NCBI GenBank assembly: GCA_016794465.1
Contig: JAEUKA010000068.1
Location: 1-64,000, forward strand
Source of the DNA: Myxococcales bacterium
GTDB taxonomy: Bacteria; Myxococcota_A; Polyangia; Palsa-1104; JAEUJZ01
Reading direction: 5' to 3'
DNA length: 64,000 nucleotides
The position numbers and the translations under genes were made by a program. The notes below the pieces were generated by a model. The model did not search any database. It saw only the letters and a list, made by a program, of their open reading frames with translations, and had not been told where the DNA came from. Position 1 is the stretch's first letter, and each line of letters opens with the position of its first letter. Shown here piece after piece: positions 34,180-42,615 of the stretch.

Positions 34180-34698
34180 ATGAGTAGCGCTCTCGACACA
34201 AACGAGCTCACGGAGCTCGCGAACAAGCTAGGGCCAGAAGAGTTCGCACACCGCTTCCCGCACCTGTTCCTAGTGTTTTACGAGACGATCGATACCGTCG
34301 GAGTTTCGTCGTTCGCTACCCAGGTCATCTCGAAAGACGCCGCGCGCGGTCGACCGACGAGTCAGATGCGAGCGGTGCCGCTCATCAAAGCGCCGAACAA
34401 TCCGTACTCTGACCGAATCTCGCTCGGACGCGCTCGCAACTGCGATGTCGTGCTGCGCAATCCGTCGGTATCCAAGCTCCACGCCCACATCCGCAAGGAA
34501 CCGAACGGCACCTGGGTGGTCATCGACGCCAACTCGCACAACGGCACCACCATCGACGGCTTGCGGGTAACGGCCGGTCAGACGATTCCCATCAAGATCG
34601 GCGAGCCGATTACGTTCGGCGGCATGATCGTCCGCATCGCCACCGCGACGATGGTCCACCAAGCCCTGCTCGGTCGACCTCCGTGGGGCAGCCGCTAA
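34180..34698 (+). CDS. FHA-domain protein
   Basis: A 172-residue protein. Residues 80-165 are a forkhead-associated domain: SLGRARNCDVVL (GR motif), SVSKLHAHI (SxxH) and NSHNGTTIDG (NG). FHA domains bind phosphothreonine peptides, so this is probably a reader for the Ser/Thr kinases in the region. The N-terminal 60 residues (helical, ELANKLGPEEFAHRFPHLFLVFY) are not recognised. A TAGACT -10-like hexamer lies at 34143-34148, about 32 nt before the ATG, but its -35 (TTCCCT) is poor. Confidence 0.88.
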   Translation: MSSALDTNELTELANKLGPEEFAHRFPHLFLVFYETIDTVGVSSFATQVISKDAARGRPTSQMRAVPLIKAPNNPYSDRISLGRARNCDVVLRNPSVSKLHAHIRKEPNGTWVVIDANSHNGTTIDGLRVTAGQTIPIKIGEPITFGGMIVRIATATMVHQALLGRPPWGSR

Positions 34699-34722
34699 CA
34701 CCGCCGCCGCTTCACTTGAGAT

Positions 34723-35802
34723 TTAGACTTCGCCCCTCAGGGCTTCGGCCTGATGGTGAGCACGAAGCGCGTCAATCACGTCCTGAATGTCGCCGTCCAT
34801 AAACTTCTGCAGGTTGTGCCGGGTCAGCCCGATGCGGTGATCGGTGACGCGGTCCTGCGGGAAGTTGTAGGTACGGATCTTTTCTGAGCGATCGCCACTC
34901 TTGACTTGCAAGCGACGGGCCTCACGCTCAGCGGACTCTTGTCTTTCGCGCTCGATGTCGAGCAGCTTGGTCCGCAAGATGCGCATCGCGGTCGCACGGT
35001 TCTTGTGCTGCGACTTTTCCTGCTGGCAGCGGACGATGATGCCGCTGGGGATGTGCATGATTTGTACGGCGCTGTCGGTGGTGTTGACGGACTGACCGCC
35101 GGGACCGCCAGAGCGCATGACCTCGATGCGGAGATCTTTTTCTTCGATCTTCACATCGACATCTTCCGCTTCCGCCAGGACCGCCACCGTTGCTGCCGAG
35201 GTATGAATCCGACCCTGCGCTTCCGTCTCTGGCACCCGCTGGACACGATGGACACCCGATTCGTACTTGAGGTCTGAGTAGACCTTGCCGCTCGACGGTG
35301 CGCTGATCATCGCGATCGCTTCTTTGATCCCGCCCGCCGCCGCTTCCGACATGCTGAGGATCTCGACGCGCCACTGCTTGCGCTCGGCGTAGCGGCAGTA
35401 CATGCGGAACAGGTCACCGGCAAACAGCGCGGCCTCTTCCCCACCCGTGCCGGCGCGAATTTCGAGAACGATGTTTTTGTCGTCGTTCTTGTCCTTCGGC
35501 AAGAGCAGCAGCTTGAGCTTGCTCTCGGTTTCCTCGCGCAGCTGCAAGAGGCGCTGTTCTTCTTCGCGAGCCATCGTGCGCAGATCGGGGTCCGACTCAC
35601 GCAGGAGCGGCGCGTTCTCGTCGAGATCAGTGAGAAGCTTTTTGTGTACACGATAGGTGTGCACAAGCTCCTCGATCTCAGCGCGCTCCTTGGCCAGCTT
35701 GAGGAAGACGGTCTGTTTGGCCAAGACATCGGGATCGGCTAGCTGGACCTCAAGATCCTGGTAGCGATTCTCGACCTCAGCCAGCTTGTCGAACATCGAC
35801 AT
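34723..35802 (-). CDS. prfA: peptide chain release factor 1
   Basis: A 359-residue class I release factor that ends translation at UAA and UAG. The tripeptide anticodon P-E-T (191-193) in QRVPETEAQGR marks RF1 rather than RF2. The catalytic GGQ is at 235-237 in SGGPGGQSVN. Normal length. It lies 32 nt downstream of rpmE, a common rpmE-prfA arrangement, but the usual prmC (methyltransferase for GGQ) is not next to it; an FHA gene faces it instead. Confidence 0.95.
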   Translation of the reverse strand: MSMFDKLAEVENRYQDLEVQLADPDVLAKQTVFLKLAKERAEIEELVHTYRVHKKLLTDLDENAPLLRESDPDLRTMAREEEQRLLQLREETESKLKLLLLPKDKNDDKNIVLEIRAGTGGEEAALFAGDLFRMYCRYAERKQWRVEILSMSEAAAGGIKEAIAMISAPSSGKVYSDLKYESGVHRVQRVPETEAQGRIHTSAATVAVLAEAEDVDVKIEEKDLRIEVMRSGGPGGQSVNTTDSAVQIMHIPSGIIVRCQQEKSQHKNRATAMRILRTKLLDIERERQESAEREARRLQVKSGDRSEKIRTYNFPQDRVTDHRIGLTRHNLQKFMDGDIQDVIDALRAHHQAEALRGEV

Positions 35803-35834
35803 GTGCGAGGTGATCGAAAAGGGAGGGCGTGAAG

Positions 35835-36230
35835 TTAGGCCTTCGGCTTCTTGTCAGCCTTGGGAGCCTCGGCCTTTTTGTCAGCCTTGGGAGCCTCGGG
35901 CTTCTTTTCGGCCTTGGGAGCCTCGGGCTTCTTTTCGGCCTTGGGAGCCTCGGCCTTCTTCTCAACCTTGGGAGCCTCGGCCTTCTTCTCGGCCTTGGGC
36001 GCTTCGGCCTTCACGCTGGCAGCGCCGGGCTTGAGCTGGTAGCGCTTGTTGAAGCGATCGATTCGGCCTGCCGCGTCGAGCAGCTTCTGCTTCCCGGTGT
36101 AGAACGGGTGGCAGCTGGCGCAGATTTCGACCGAGAACGAGCCGCGCGTCGAAGCGCTCTCGTACACCGCGCCGCAAGCGCAGGTGATGGTGGCAAGTTG
36201 GTAGTTCGGATGGATGCCGGCTTTGGCCAT
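35835..36230 (-). CDS. rpmE: ribosomal protein bL31 with a C-terminal charged repeat tail
   Basis: A 131-residue protein. Residues 1-68 are bL31 of the zinc type (C17, C19, C37, C40; MAKAGIHPNY, CHPFYTGKQKLLD, GRIDRFNKRY). Residues 75-129 add a repeat-rich tail: six near-perfect 9-residue units of AEAPKAEKK type, basic overall. Normal L31 is about 65-75 residues, so the tail nearly doubles it. The start at ATG 36230 is chosen for MAKAGIHP; 38 codons upstream in frame are not L31. It is upstream of prfA. Confidence 0.9.
   Translation of the reverse strand: MAKAGIHPNYQLATITCACGAVYESASTRGSFSVEICASCHPFYTGKQKLLDAAGRIDRFNKRYQLKPGAASVKAEAPKAEKKAEAPKVEKKAEAPKAEKKPEAPKAEKKPEAPKADKKAEAPKADKKPKA
35843..36008 (-). 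repeat. 27-bp coding tandem repeat in rpmE, about 6 units
   Basis: Six consecutive 27-bp units with core GCCTTGGGAGCCTCGG (plus strand), differing at a few positions. They encode the AEAPKAEKK/AEAPKADKK tail of bL31. The similarity between units suggests expansion by slippage or unequal crossover. Confidence 0.85.
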
Positions 36231-36348
36231 GGTGAAGTCTTCCTTAGACAATCGACGAGCTGAGCTGAGCGCTCTGCCAAACAAGACTGATTTACTTATC
36301 TTCTCTTTGGGCGCGGTGCAAGAACCTTTGCTACACTCCCCCACGATC

Positions 36349-37125
36349 GTGACCCTGCCCCGCCTGCCTGGCCCGCTCGAGATTGCCCGCTTGGTCTACG
36401 AGCACACCGCGCGCGGCCATCGCGGCTTGGTAGAAGTCGAGACGGCAAAGGGCCTGCTGCGACTTCAGCTTTCGGTGGGTTTTGTGCTCGCGATGGATGT
36501 CGGACCGCAGGCTCCGGTGGGCGCCGATTCGCAGGTTCGCTATCTGCTGCGAGCGCGCGGCCAAGCCAGCTTTCGGCTCGGTCAGACCTTGCCAGGCCGT
36601 TTTTTGATCGAGCCGTTTCGACCGGACGCCAGCATTCGGGCGCACGTCGATGCCCAGACCCTGTCGGTAGAGCGGCTGCGCGAGCGCATTGGTGAGCAGG
36701 CGGTGACGGTCAGCTTTCCGCCTCATCCCTCGGCGCTATTTGGTGAAGAGCGGGCGATGCTGCTGCGGCTCGCGACGGCGCAGTCGGTAGATCAGCTGGT
36801 GCAGTCGGTCGAGTCAACGCCCTCGCGGGTGCTGCGGCTGCTGCTGTTTTTGGACGCGCTCGGGGTGCTGGTGATCGGGCTGCCCTCCGGCGAGCTGGCG
36901 GCGGCCTATGCCCTGCTGGAGCTTCCCCCAGCAGCGACTCGCAGCGACGTAAAGAGCGCGTATCGGCGCCTCGCACGAAGCCTTCATCCCGATCAGTTTC
37001 CGCACGCCTCTCCCTCCGAGCTACGAGCGCTGGCCGATCGCTTTGCGTCGCTGCATGCGGCGTATCGGCTGCTGGTCGGTCAGGCCGCGAATGTGGCACT
37101 GAACGATCGCGGGGAGTCGTCGTGA
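36349..37125 (+). CDS. J-domain protein with N-terminal DUF4388-like domain
   Basis: A 258-residue protein. The C-terminal J domain (about 185-245) is ALLELPPAATRSDVKSAYRRLARSLHPDQF with an intact HPD. Residues 5-60 (GPLEIARLVYEHTARGHRGLVEVETAKGLLRLQLSVGFVLAMD) resemble DUF4388/PATAN. J domains stimulate a Hsp70 partner. The GTG at 36349 is chosen; a TACACT -10-like element at 36332-36337 would give only a short leader, and no ribosome site is present. The longer in-frame start overlaps the L31 start region. Its stop overlaps the next start as GTGA. Confidence 0.65.
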   Translation: MTLPRLPGPLEIARLVYEHTARGHRGLVEVETAKGLLRLQLSVGFVLAMDVGPQAPVGADSQVRYLLRARGQASFRLGQTLPGRFLIEPFRPDASIRAHVDAQTLSVERLRERIGEQAVTVSFPPHPSALFGEERAMLLRLATAQSVDQLVQSVESTPSRVLRLLLFLDALGVLVIGLPSGELAAAYALLELPPAATRSDVKSAYRRLARSLHPDQFPHASPSELRALADRFASLHAAYRLLVGQAANVALNDRGESS

Positions 37126-37649
37126 GCCGCCCGCCGCCTGAGCTGAGCGAACACCTTCTATTGCAGTGCTACGCCGATGCCGAGCGAGCCTATCCCCGCG
37201 AGGCCTGCGGACTGTTGAGTGGCCCGTCCGACAGCGCGCGGCTGACTTCCGTGCAGGTCTGTGAGAACGATCAGGATCGGCTCCATGCGCTCGATCCGCA
37301 GGCGTTTCCGCGCGATGGCCGGACGGCCTATCAGCTGCGCTTTTCCGACGTACAAACGCTGGTCGATTCGCTGACGACGGCAAGTCCGGTGAAGGTCCTC
37401 TATCACTCGCATGTTGACGTGGGGGCGGACTTTTCGACGGAAGATCGTGCCGCCGCGCTTCACCTGGGCCAGCCGCTGTTTCCGGTGGACTACTTGGTGA
37501 TCGATGTCGGTGCAGGTAGGGTGCGAGGCGCCAAGCTGTTTCGCTTTTGTGGCGATGATTTTGCGCTCGCGATCGAATACGACGAGGGTGGACGGCTCAA
37601 GCGGTGGGCCGGCTCGCCGAGGTTAGCCACCAGCGGACAAGACCGGTAG
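37122..37649 (+). CDS. JAMM (M67) metalloprotease-like protein
   Basis: A 175-residue protein with a full JAMM zinc motif: E27 in YPREACGLL and H95-S-H97-x7-S105-x2-D108 in YHSHVDVGADFSTED. Bacterial relatives remove C-terminal residues from sulfur-carrier or ubiquitin-like proteins before activation. No ThiS/MoaD-like protein or E1-like ThiF is next to it. It is translationally coupled to the J-domain gene (GTGA). Its last 27 nt overlap the 3' end of the convergent radical SAM gene. Substrate unknown. Confidence 0.8.
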   Translation: MSRPPPELSEHLLLQCYADAERAYPREACGLLSGPSDSARLTSVQVCENDQDRLHALDPQAFPRDGRTAYQLRFSDVQTLVDSLTTASPVKVLYHSHVDVGADFSTEDRAAALHLGQPLFPVDYLVIDVGAGRVRGAKLFRFCGDDFALAIEYDEGGRLKRWAGSPRLATSGQDR

Positions 37650-39203
37650 GCGCAGCGCGGCGGGTAGGGCCTTGGGTCGGTCGTCGGGCGGGACGTGATA
37701 GGTCGAAAAGCCCTCGAAGGCGCGACGCCAAGCGGCAAATGAACCCCCGGCGAGGTGAGCGGCGTAGGCGCGCAGTCCGGCATCGCTGCCTCCTTGCGCG
37801 AGCAGGTATTCGACCCAGGCCCAGCGAGCGGACGTTGGGCGAACCTCGGCACAGCCCCGCAGGCCAAGCTTGAGTCGAGCAAGTCGCTGCTCAACGGTGG
37901 CAATCCCGGCGAACGGTGCCCCGTCGAGTGGTGTGTTGCGCTTGGCGACAAACGGCGCGACGCCATAGGCCAGCCGGACGACTTTCGAGATCTCTTTGGC
38001 GAAGCTGATCAGTTCGTCGATGTCCTCGTCGGTTTCGTCGGGTAGACCGCACATCATGTAGACCTTGAGCGTCTTTAAGCCATGCTGTCTGGCCAGCTCG
38101 GCGGAGCGAAGGATGTGATGGGCCTTGGTGCGGCGCTCGATCTTGTCGCGCATTCGCTCGCTGGCACCGTCGCTGGCTACGGTCAGGGTACGATAACCGC
38201 CTTTGGCGAGGAGGCCGACGATCTCGCTGGTGAGTCGATCGGCGCGCAGGGAGCTGATGCCGACCTGAAGACCGCGCTCCTCGACGATGTGGTGGAGGAT
38301 GGCGGGAAGCTTTGGGTGATCGGTGACGGCGGCGCCGACCAGGCCGACTCGCTCGATGCCGTCGGGAAGCAGGGACTTGACGCGCTCGGGGCTGACCAGG
38401 CGCATGCCGCCGTTGGTCGAGCGTCGCATCACACAGTAGGTACAGCCTCGGGAGCAGCCGCGCTCCGGCTCGATAAGAAACATCGACCGCAGCTCGGTAT
38501 GCGGAGTCAGGATCGCCGAGGTCGCCGGCAGCTTGGCATTTTCACACGCCGCCACCTTCGGCAAGTGCTCGCCATGCACCGATGGAACCCACACCCCAGA
38601 CAGCTGGCTCAGCCTCGCGAGCAGCGCCGATCGCTCGGACGAAGACTGTGGCGCCTCACCAACCCCGGCAGAGAGCAGCGTCTCGACCAACTCGGGGAGG
38701 ACATCTTCCGCTTCGCCCATCACCACCACGTCGACGAACGGCGCCAGCGGCAGTGGATTCGAGAACGTGAGCGGTCCGCCGCAGATGATAAGCGGATGGC
38801 TGGTCGTGCGCTCGCTCCGCAGCACCGGAATCGTAGCCAGCTCCAGACACGAAAACAGTCCGGTCAGCTCCAGCTCATAGGCGACGGAAAACAGGATGAC
38901 CGGCGACTCCTCGACCCGCGTCTGGGACTCGTACGTCAAAAGCGGCTGCCGCGCCTGTTTCCAGCCATCGACATCGTCGGGAAGAAAGGCTCGCTCGGCG
39001 GAAATCTCGGGCCGCGACGGATCATTGAGGAGCCGATAGACGACCTGAAATCCCAGCGACGACATGCCGACGCGATAGGGGCTGGGATAGATAAGAGGCA
39101 GGCGCAGGACACTGCCACGCCCAACCGGGATAAGACACCGCTCCGCCTCTCGCCGAGAGGCGACTTGGGCACGAACGGCAGCGACGAAAGAAGACTGCTT
39201 CAA
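37623..39203 (-). CDS. B12-binding-type radical SAM protein
   Basis: About 526 residues. The radical SAM cluster cysteines are C250, C254 and C257 (GCSRGCTYC; CxxxCxxC). The N-terminal 50-200 (RVGMSSLGFQVVYRLLN, FVDVVVMGEAEDVLPELV) looks like the cobalamin-binding half of this subfamily. The final part (from about 430) is not assigned. The start is unclear: TTG 39203 is used because MSSLGFQ-type homology begins soon after, and no ribosome site is seen. It overlaps the JAMM gene's 3' end. The reaction is unknown. Confidence 0.75.
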   Translation of the reverse strand: MKQSSFVAAVRAQVASRREAERCLIPVGRGSVLRLPLIYPSPYRVGMSSLGFQVVYRLLNDPSRPEISAERAFLPDDVDGWKQARQPLLTYESQTRVEESPVILFSVAYELELTGLFSCLELATIPVLRSERTTSHPLIICGGPLTFSNPLPLAPFVDVVVMGEAEDVLPELVETLLSAGVGEAPQSSSERSALLARLSQLSGVWVPSVHGEHLPKVAACENAKLPATSAILTPHTELRSMFLIEPERGCSRGCTYCVMRRSTNGGMRLVSPERVKSLLPDGIERVGLVGAAVTDHPKLPAILHHIVEERGLQVGISSLRADRLTSEIVGLLAKGGYRTLTVASDGASERMRDKIERRTKAHHILRSAELARQHGLKTLKVYMMCGLPDETDEDIDELISFAKEISKVVRLAYGVAPFVAKRNTPLDGAPFAGIATVEQRLARLKLGLRGCAEVRPTSARWAWVEYLLAQGGSDAGLRAYAAHLAGGSFAAWRRAFEGFSTYHVPPDDRPKALPAALRLPVLSAGG

Positions 39204-39226
39204 GGCAAGTACGCTAGCAGATCGTG

Positions 39227-39460
39227 CTACTTGGTGCCTTCGACCATCTTGGCTTCTTTGCACTGGGCCGGCCCGGCGGTGTTCGGCTGCGGACAGTAGA
39301 AGACCTTGCTCGAGAAGATGAGTCCGCCCATGCCGGTGGTCTTGACGTACCAAGCCTCGCCGGTCATCGCGGTGTTGCCCCCCATCGCCGAGCCGATCGA
39401 AGCGCAGCCCGACGCTGACAACAGAAAGCCAAGCCCAATAAGAAGAGTGATTTTGCGCAT
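39227..39460 (-). CDS. small lipoprotein, paralogue of the next gene
   Basis: A 77-residue lipoprotein with lipobox SASGC (residues 15-19) and ribosome site AAGGAGC 8 nt from the ATG. The mature part holds GEAWYVKTTGMGG and two Cys (YCPQPN, QCKE) that may form a disulfide. It resembles the neighbouring 66-residue lipoprotein (GKAFVVKATPFGG, two Cys), so they are tandem duplicates. Function unknown. Confidence 0.7.
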   Translation of the reverse strand: MRKITLLIGLGFLLSASGCASIGSAMGGNTAMTGEAWYVKTTGMGGLIFSSKVFYCPQPNTAGPAQCKEAKMVEGTK

Positions 39461-39473
39461 GTTCTGTGGCTCC

Positions 39474-39674
39474 TTACTTGGCGGGGGCGGCGGGAATCTC
39501 TTGGACCTTGTAACAGGTCGGCTCGCCAGAGGTGGAGTCACAGTTCCAGAACGAACCGCCAAACGGCGTCGCCTTGACCACAAACGCCTTCCCTTGCACC
39601 GACGGGACCGCTGTGATGTGCATGCAGCCCGTGGCCGACAAGCAAAAGGCAACCAGCAAAAAAAGTGAACGCAT
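39474..39674 (-). CDS. small lipoprotein, paralogue of the previous gene
   Basis: A 66-residue lipoprotein with lipobox SATGC. GGAGG ribosome site near the ATG at 39674. Mature part GKAFVVKATPFGGSFWNC...TCYKVQ aligns with its downstream neighbour. Stop is 13 nt before that gene's start, so they form an operon. No known function. Confidence 0.7.
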   Translation of the reverse strand: MRSLFLLVAFCLSATGCMHITAVPSVQGKAFVVKATPFGGSFWNCDSTSGEPTCYKVQEIPAAPAK

Positions 39675-40030
39675 CGTAACGACCTCCAAGATGGGGTGAT
39701 TCCGGACTTCTCCGTCGGAAACCACGCAAAATGAACGGGAAACCGTAGTGTAGGAGTCGGGTGGGCGTCAAGTCCAGTTCCAAAACACTAGCGACGTGAT
39801 CGAGAATTTATAGAAATCGGAGAATTTCTTGACTTTGCCCAGCAGTCGCGGCAAGTTCCGTCGCAGATTGTCGGGTGGGAATGAGAAGCAAACGACTTCA
39901 AGCCGACTGTCTGGCGTTCGGCAGGCGCCGTCGAAGATCATCAATGACGCATCCGGATACCCAAGACTTGGGTTTGTTGCCGTCGCAGCTCTGCAAGGTG
40001 AGCGTGACCGGAGCGTCGCAGGAGTAGCAA
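39675..40030. other. divergent intergenic region and cold-shock gene leader
   Basis: About 355 bp with no gene. An inverted repeat, CCCAAG-A-CTTGGG, lies near 39959-39973 and could be an operator. A TTATAGA -10-like element is near 39810 and, if used, would give the cold-shock gene a leader of about 200 nt, as known for cspA-type genes. Promoters are not certain. Confidence 0.4.
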
Positions 40031-40249
40031 ATGGCCAAGGGCAATGTGAAGTGGTTTAACGACTCAAAGGGATTCGGCTTTATCTCGGTTTCGAATCCCA
40101 ATGGGCAAGACGCTCAGGACGTGTTTGTGCATCACTCGGCCATCCTCGCCGAAGGCTATCGCACGCTGTCGGAAGGCCAGGAAGTCGAGTTCGACATCCT
40201 GCATGGAGAGAAAGGTCTTCAGGCCGCCAACGTTCGTCGCGTGGCATAA
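40031..40249 (+). CDS. cold-shock protein (CspA family)
   Basis: A 72-residue OB-fold RNA chaperone. RNP1 KGFGFI and RNP2 VFVHHSAI are present; typical length. A GGAG ribosome site lies 10 nt before the ATG. Single gene. It melts RNA secondary structure at low temperature or in stationary phase. Confidence 0.95.
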   Translation: MAKGNVKWFNDSKGFGFISVSNPNGQDAQDVFVHHSAILAEGYRTLSEGQEVEFDILHGEKGLQAANVRRVA

Positions 40250-40470
40250 GTTTGTTCCCATCCCGCCTTCCTCGCAGGCCCCAAGTTCCCGAGGGCTTGC
40301 TCCTGTAGTTCGCTTCCCAGCCTCTTCCCTTTTGTTCGCAGCGCGAAGTCCTTCCTCTGTTTCGACACGGGTCGGTAGCGCCGCAACTTGGGCCGAGCGC
40401 CGCTTCTTTCCGCATGCGGCTTCGGGAAAAGTTGACCTAGATCCGTCGCTGCGCACATGCTCGGTCGCTC

Positions 40471-41553
40471 ATGACGACCAGTCCCCTTCTGCACATCCGC
40501 GACCTGTCGATAGCCTTTCGGTCGGGTCCGGAAAAGGCGAGCCAGTATCTGCGGGCCGTCGACGGCGTTTCATTGCGAGTACCGCAGCGAACCTCGGTGG
40601 GCATCGTCGGAGAGTCAGGTTCCGGTAAGTCGGTGACGGCGCTCTCGATCCTGCGTCTTTTGCCAGAGCCACCGGCGCGGATCGAGCACGGGCAGATCCT
40701 CTACTACGGGGTTTCGGGCTCGATTTCCGACGGTGAGCCGCATGCGCTGGCGCACGAGCCGCTGGATCTAACGACGCTGCGTGGACCCGACTTACAAAAG
40801 CTTCGCGGCAACCGGATTGCGATGGTGTTTCAGGAGCCGATGACGGCGCTAAACCCGGTGTATCCCGTCGGAGATCAGGTCGGGGAAGTGCTGCGAGCGC
40901 ACCGCAGGGTGCCGCGCAAGCAGAGCCTGGCGATGGCGGCGGAGCTGCTCGATACGGTGGGAATTCCCGACGCGACCAGGCGAGCACGTGACTATCCGCA
41001 CCAGCTCTCGGGGGGACAGCGGCAGCGAGTGATGATCGCGATGGCGCTGGCCTGTCAGCCCGATCTGCTGATTGCCGACGAGCCGACGACGGCGCTGGAT
41101 GTGACGACGCAGGCGCAGATTCTGGATCTACTGGCACGACTTCAGGCCGAGCTGGGGATGGCGCTGCTGCTGATCAGCCACGACCTTGGGGTGGTTTCCG
41201 AGGTGTGTGCGATCGTCGCGGTGATGTATGCCGGGCAGCTCGTCGAGCAGGCAGGTGGACATGAGCTGTTTCGGACGCCGCGTCATCCCTACACCGCCGG
41301 ACTTTTGCAGGCTGTGCCGAGGCTGAACGGGGGTCGAGCGCGACTGCGTGAGATTCCTGGCCGGGTGCCACGTCTCGACGAGATGCCGTCGGGCTGCCGG
41401 TTTGCCGATCGCTGTCCGAGAGTGACCGCACGCTGTCGAGAAGAAGCGCCGCAGCTTCGATCGCTCGACGGACAGGCTGCCGATTCACCGCTGGTGCATC
41501 TGGTGCGCTGTCACCATCCGCTCGACGACAACAGCAGCGGAGTGTTGGCATGA
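40471..41553 (+). CDS. dipeptide/oligopeptide ABC transporter ATPase, DppD/OppD type
   Basis: A 360-residue ABC ATPase. Walker A GESGSGKS, signature LSGGQRQRV and Walker B LLIADEPTTALD are intact. The C-terminal oligopeptide-transporter extension has GCRFADRCPRVTARC, the Cys pattern typical of OppD/DppD. It energises peptide import with permeases and a binding protein that are not in the window. ATGA overlap with the next gene. Confidence 0.92.
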   Translation: MTTSPLLHIRDLSIAFRSGPEKASQYLRAVDGVSLRVPQRTSVGIVGESGSGKSVTALSILRLLPEPPARIEHGQILYYGVSGSISDGEPHALAHEPLDLTTLRGPDLQKLRGNRIAMVFQEPMTALNPVYPVGDQVGEVLRAHRRVPRKQSLAMAAELLDTVGIPDATRRARDYPHQLSGGQRQRVMIAMALACQPDLLIADEPTTALDVTTQAQILDLLARLQAELGMALLLISHDLGVVSEVCAIVAVMYAGQLVEQAGGHELFRTPRHPYTAGLLQAVPRLNGGRARLREIPGRVPRLDEMPSGCRFADRCPRVTARCREEAPQLRSLDGQAADSPLVHLVRCHHPLDDNSSGVLA

Positions 41554-42605
41554 GTCATCTTGTCGAAATCGAGAGTCTGTGTAAGCACTATCCGCTCGGG
41601 CGACGGCTGTTTCACAAGTCGGAGGTGGTGCGGGCCGTCGAGGATGTCTCGCTGACGATTCCGACCGGACAGAACCTGGGCCTCGTCGGAGAGTCGGGCT
41701 GTGGCAAGTCAACGCTGGGACGGACGGTGCTGCGACTGACCGAGCCGACCTCGGGCCTGATTCGCATTGATGGCGTCGACGTGACGGCGCTGAGAGGTCG
41801 CGAGCTGACGGCGTTCCGACGGCATGCGCAGATGATCTTTCAAGATCCGTATGGCTCGCTGAATCCACGGATGACGGTGCGACAGACGCTGACCGAGCCG
41901 CTGCGCATCCACGGCCTGTGCCCGGATCTCCCGAGTGAGCAGCATCGCGTCGAGGAGCTGGTTACGCAGGTTGGGCTTCCCGAGTCGAGCCTTGACCGCT
42001 ATCCCCACGAGTTTTCCGGTGGACAGCGGCAGCGAATTGTGATTGCGCGGGCGCTCGCGGTCGATCCCAAGCTGGTGGTCGCTGACGAGCCGGTGAGCGC
42101 GCTCGACGTGTCGATTCAGGCGCAGATTGTCAACTTGCTGCGCGATGTGCAGGAAAAGAAGCGCCTCACGTACCTGTTTATCTCGCACGATCTGAAAGTG
42201 GTGCAGCACCTGTGCGATCACGTGGCGGTGATGTATCTCGGGCGAATCGTCGAGCGAGCGACGACCGAAGCGCTGTTTTCGCAGCCGCTGCATCCGTACA
42301 CCCAGGCCCTGCTGGCGGCGATTCCTCGACCACCGGATGCGCCGTCGCTGCTGGATGAAAAAACCCACGCGGTGCAGCTAAGCTACCGGCCACGGGCGCT
42401 CCTGCTCGGAGGCGATCCACCGTCGCTGTTGTCGCCACCGACCGGCTGTGCGTTTCATCCTCGCTGTCGCCGCTATGAAGAGTCGGGGCGACCTGCGATT
42501 TGTCGGCAAGAGCGACCACCGCTCGTCACGATTTCCGTCGGAAAACCGGGCACGCCGCCGTCGCAGGTGGCTTGTCATCTCCAAAAGCTCGGGCAGCCGG
42601 AGTAG
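41550..42605 (+). CDS. dipeptide/oligopeptide ABC transporter ATPase, DppF/OppF type
   Basis: A 351-residue partner ATPase. Walker A GESGCGKS, signature FSGGQRQRI, Walker B LVVADEPVSALD and the C-terminal GCAFHPRCRRYEESGRPAIC block. Its start overlaps the stop of the DppD-type gene by 4 nt. The two subunits form the heterodimeric motor of a peptide importer. Permeases are missing here. Confidence 0.92.
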   Translation: MSHLVEIESLCKHYPLGRRLFHKSEVVRAVEDVSLTIPTGQNLGLVGESGCGKSTLGRTVLRLTEPTSGLIRIDGVDVTALRGRELTAFRRHAQMIFQDPYGSLNPRMTVRQTLTEPLRIHGLCPDLPSEQHRVEELVTQVGLPESSLDRYPHEFSGGQRQRIVIARALAVDPKLVVADEPVSALDVSIQAQIVNLLRDVQEKKRLTYLFISHDLKVVQHLCDHVAVMYLGRIVERATTEALFSQPLHPYTQALLAAIPRPPDAPSLLDEKTHAVQLSYRPRALLLGGDPPSLLSPPTGCAFHPRCRRYEESGRPAICRQERPPLVTISVGKPGTPPSQVACHLQKLGQPE

Positions 42606-42615
42606 GCTTTCGCAC

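Noticed and set aside
39227..39652. Longer start for the 77-residue lipoprotein
   Set aside because: The extra 64 codons overlap the second lipoprotein gene and remove the signal peptide from the N-terminus.
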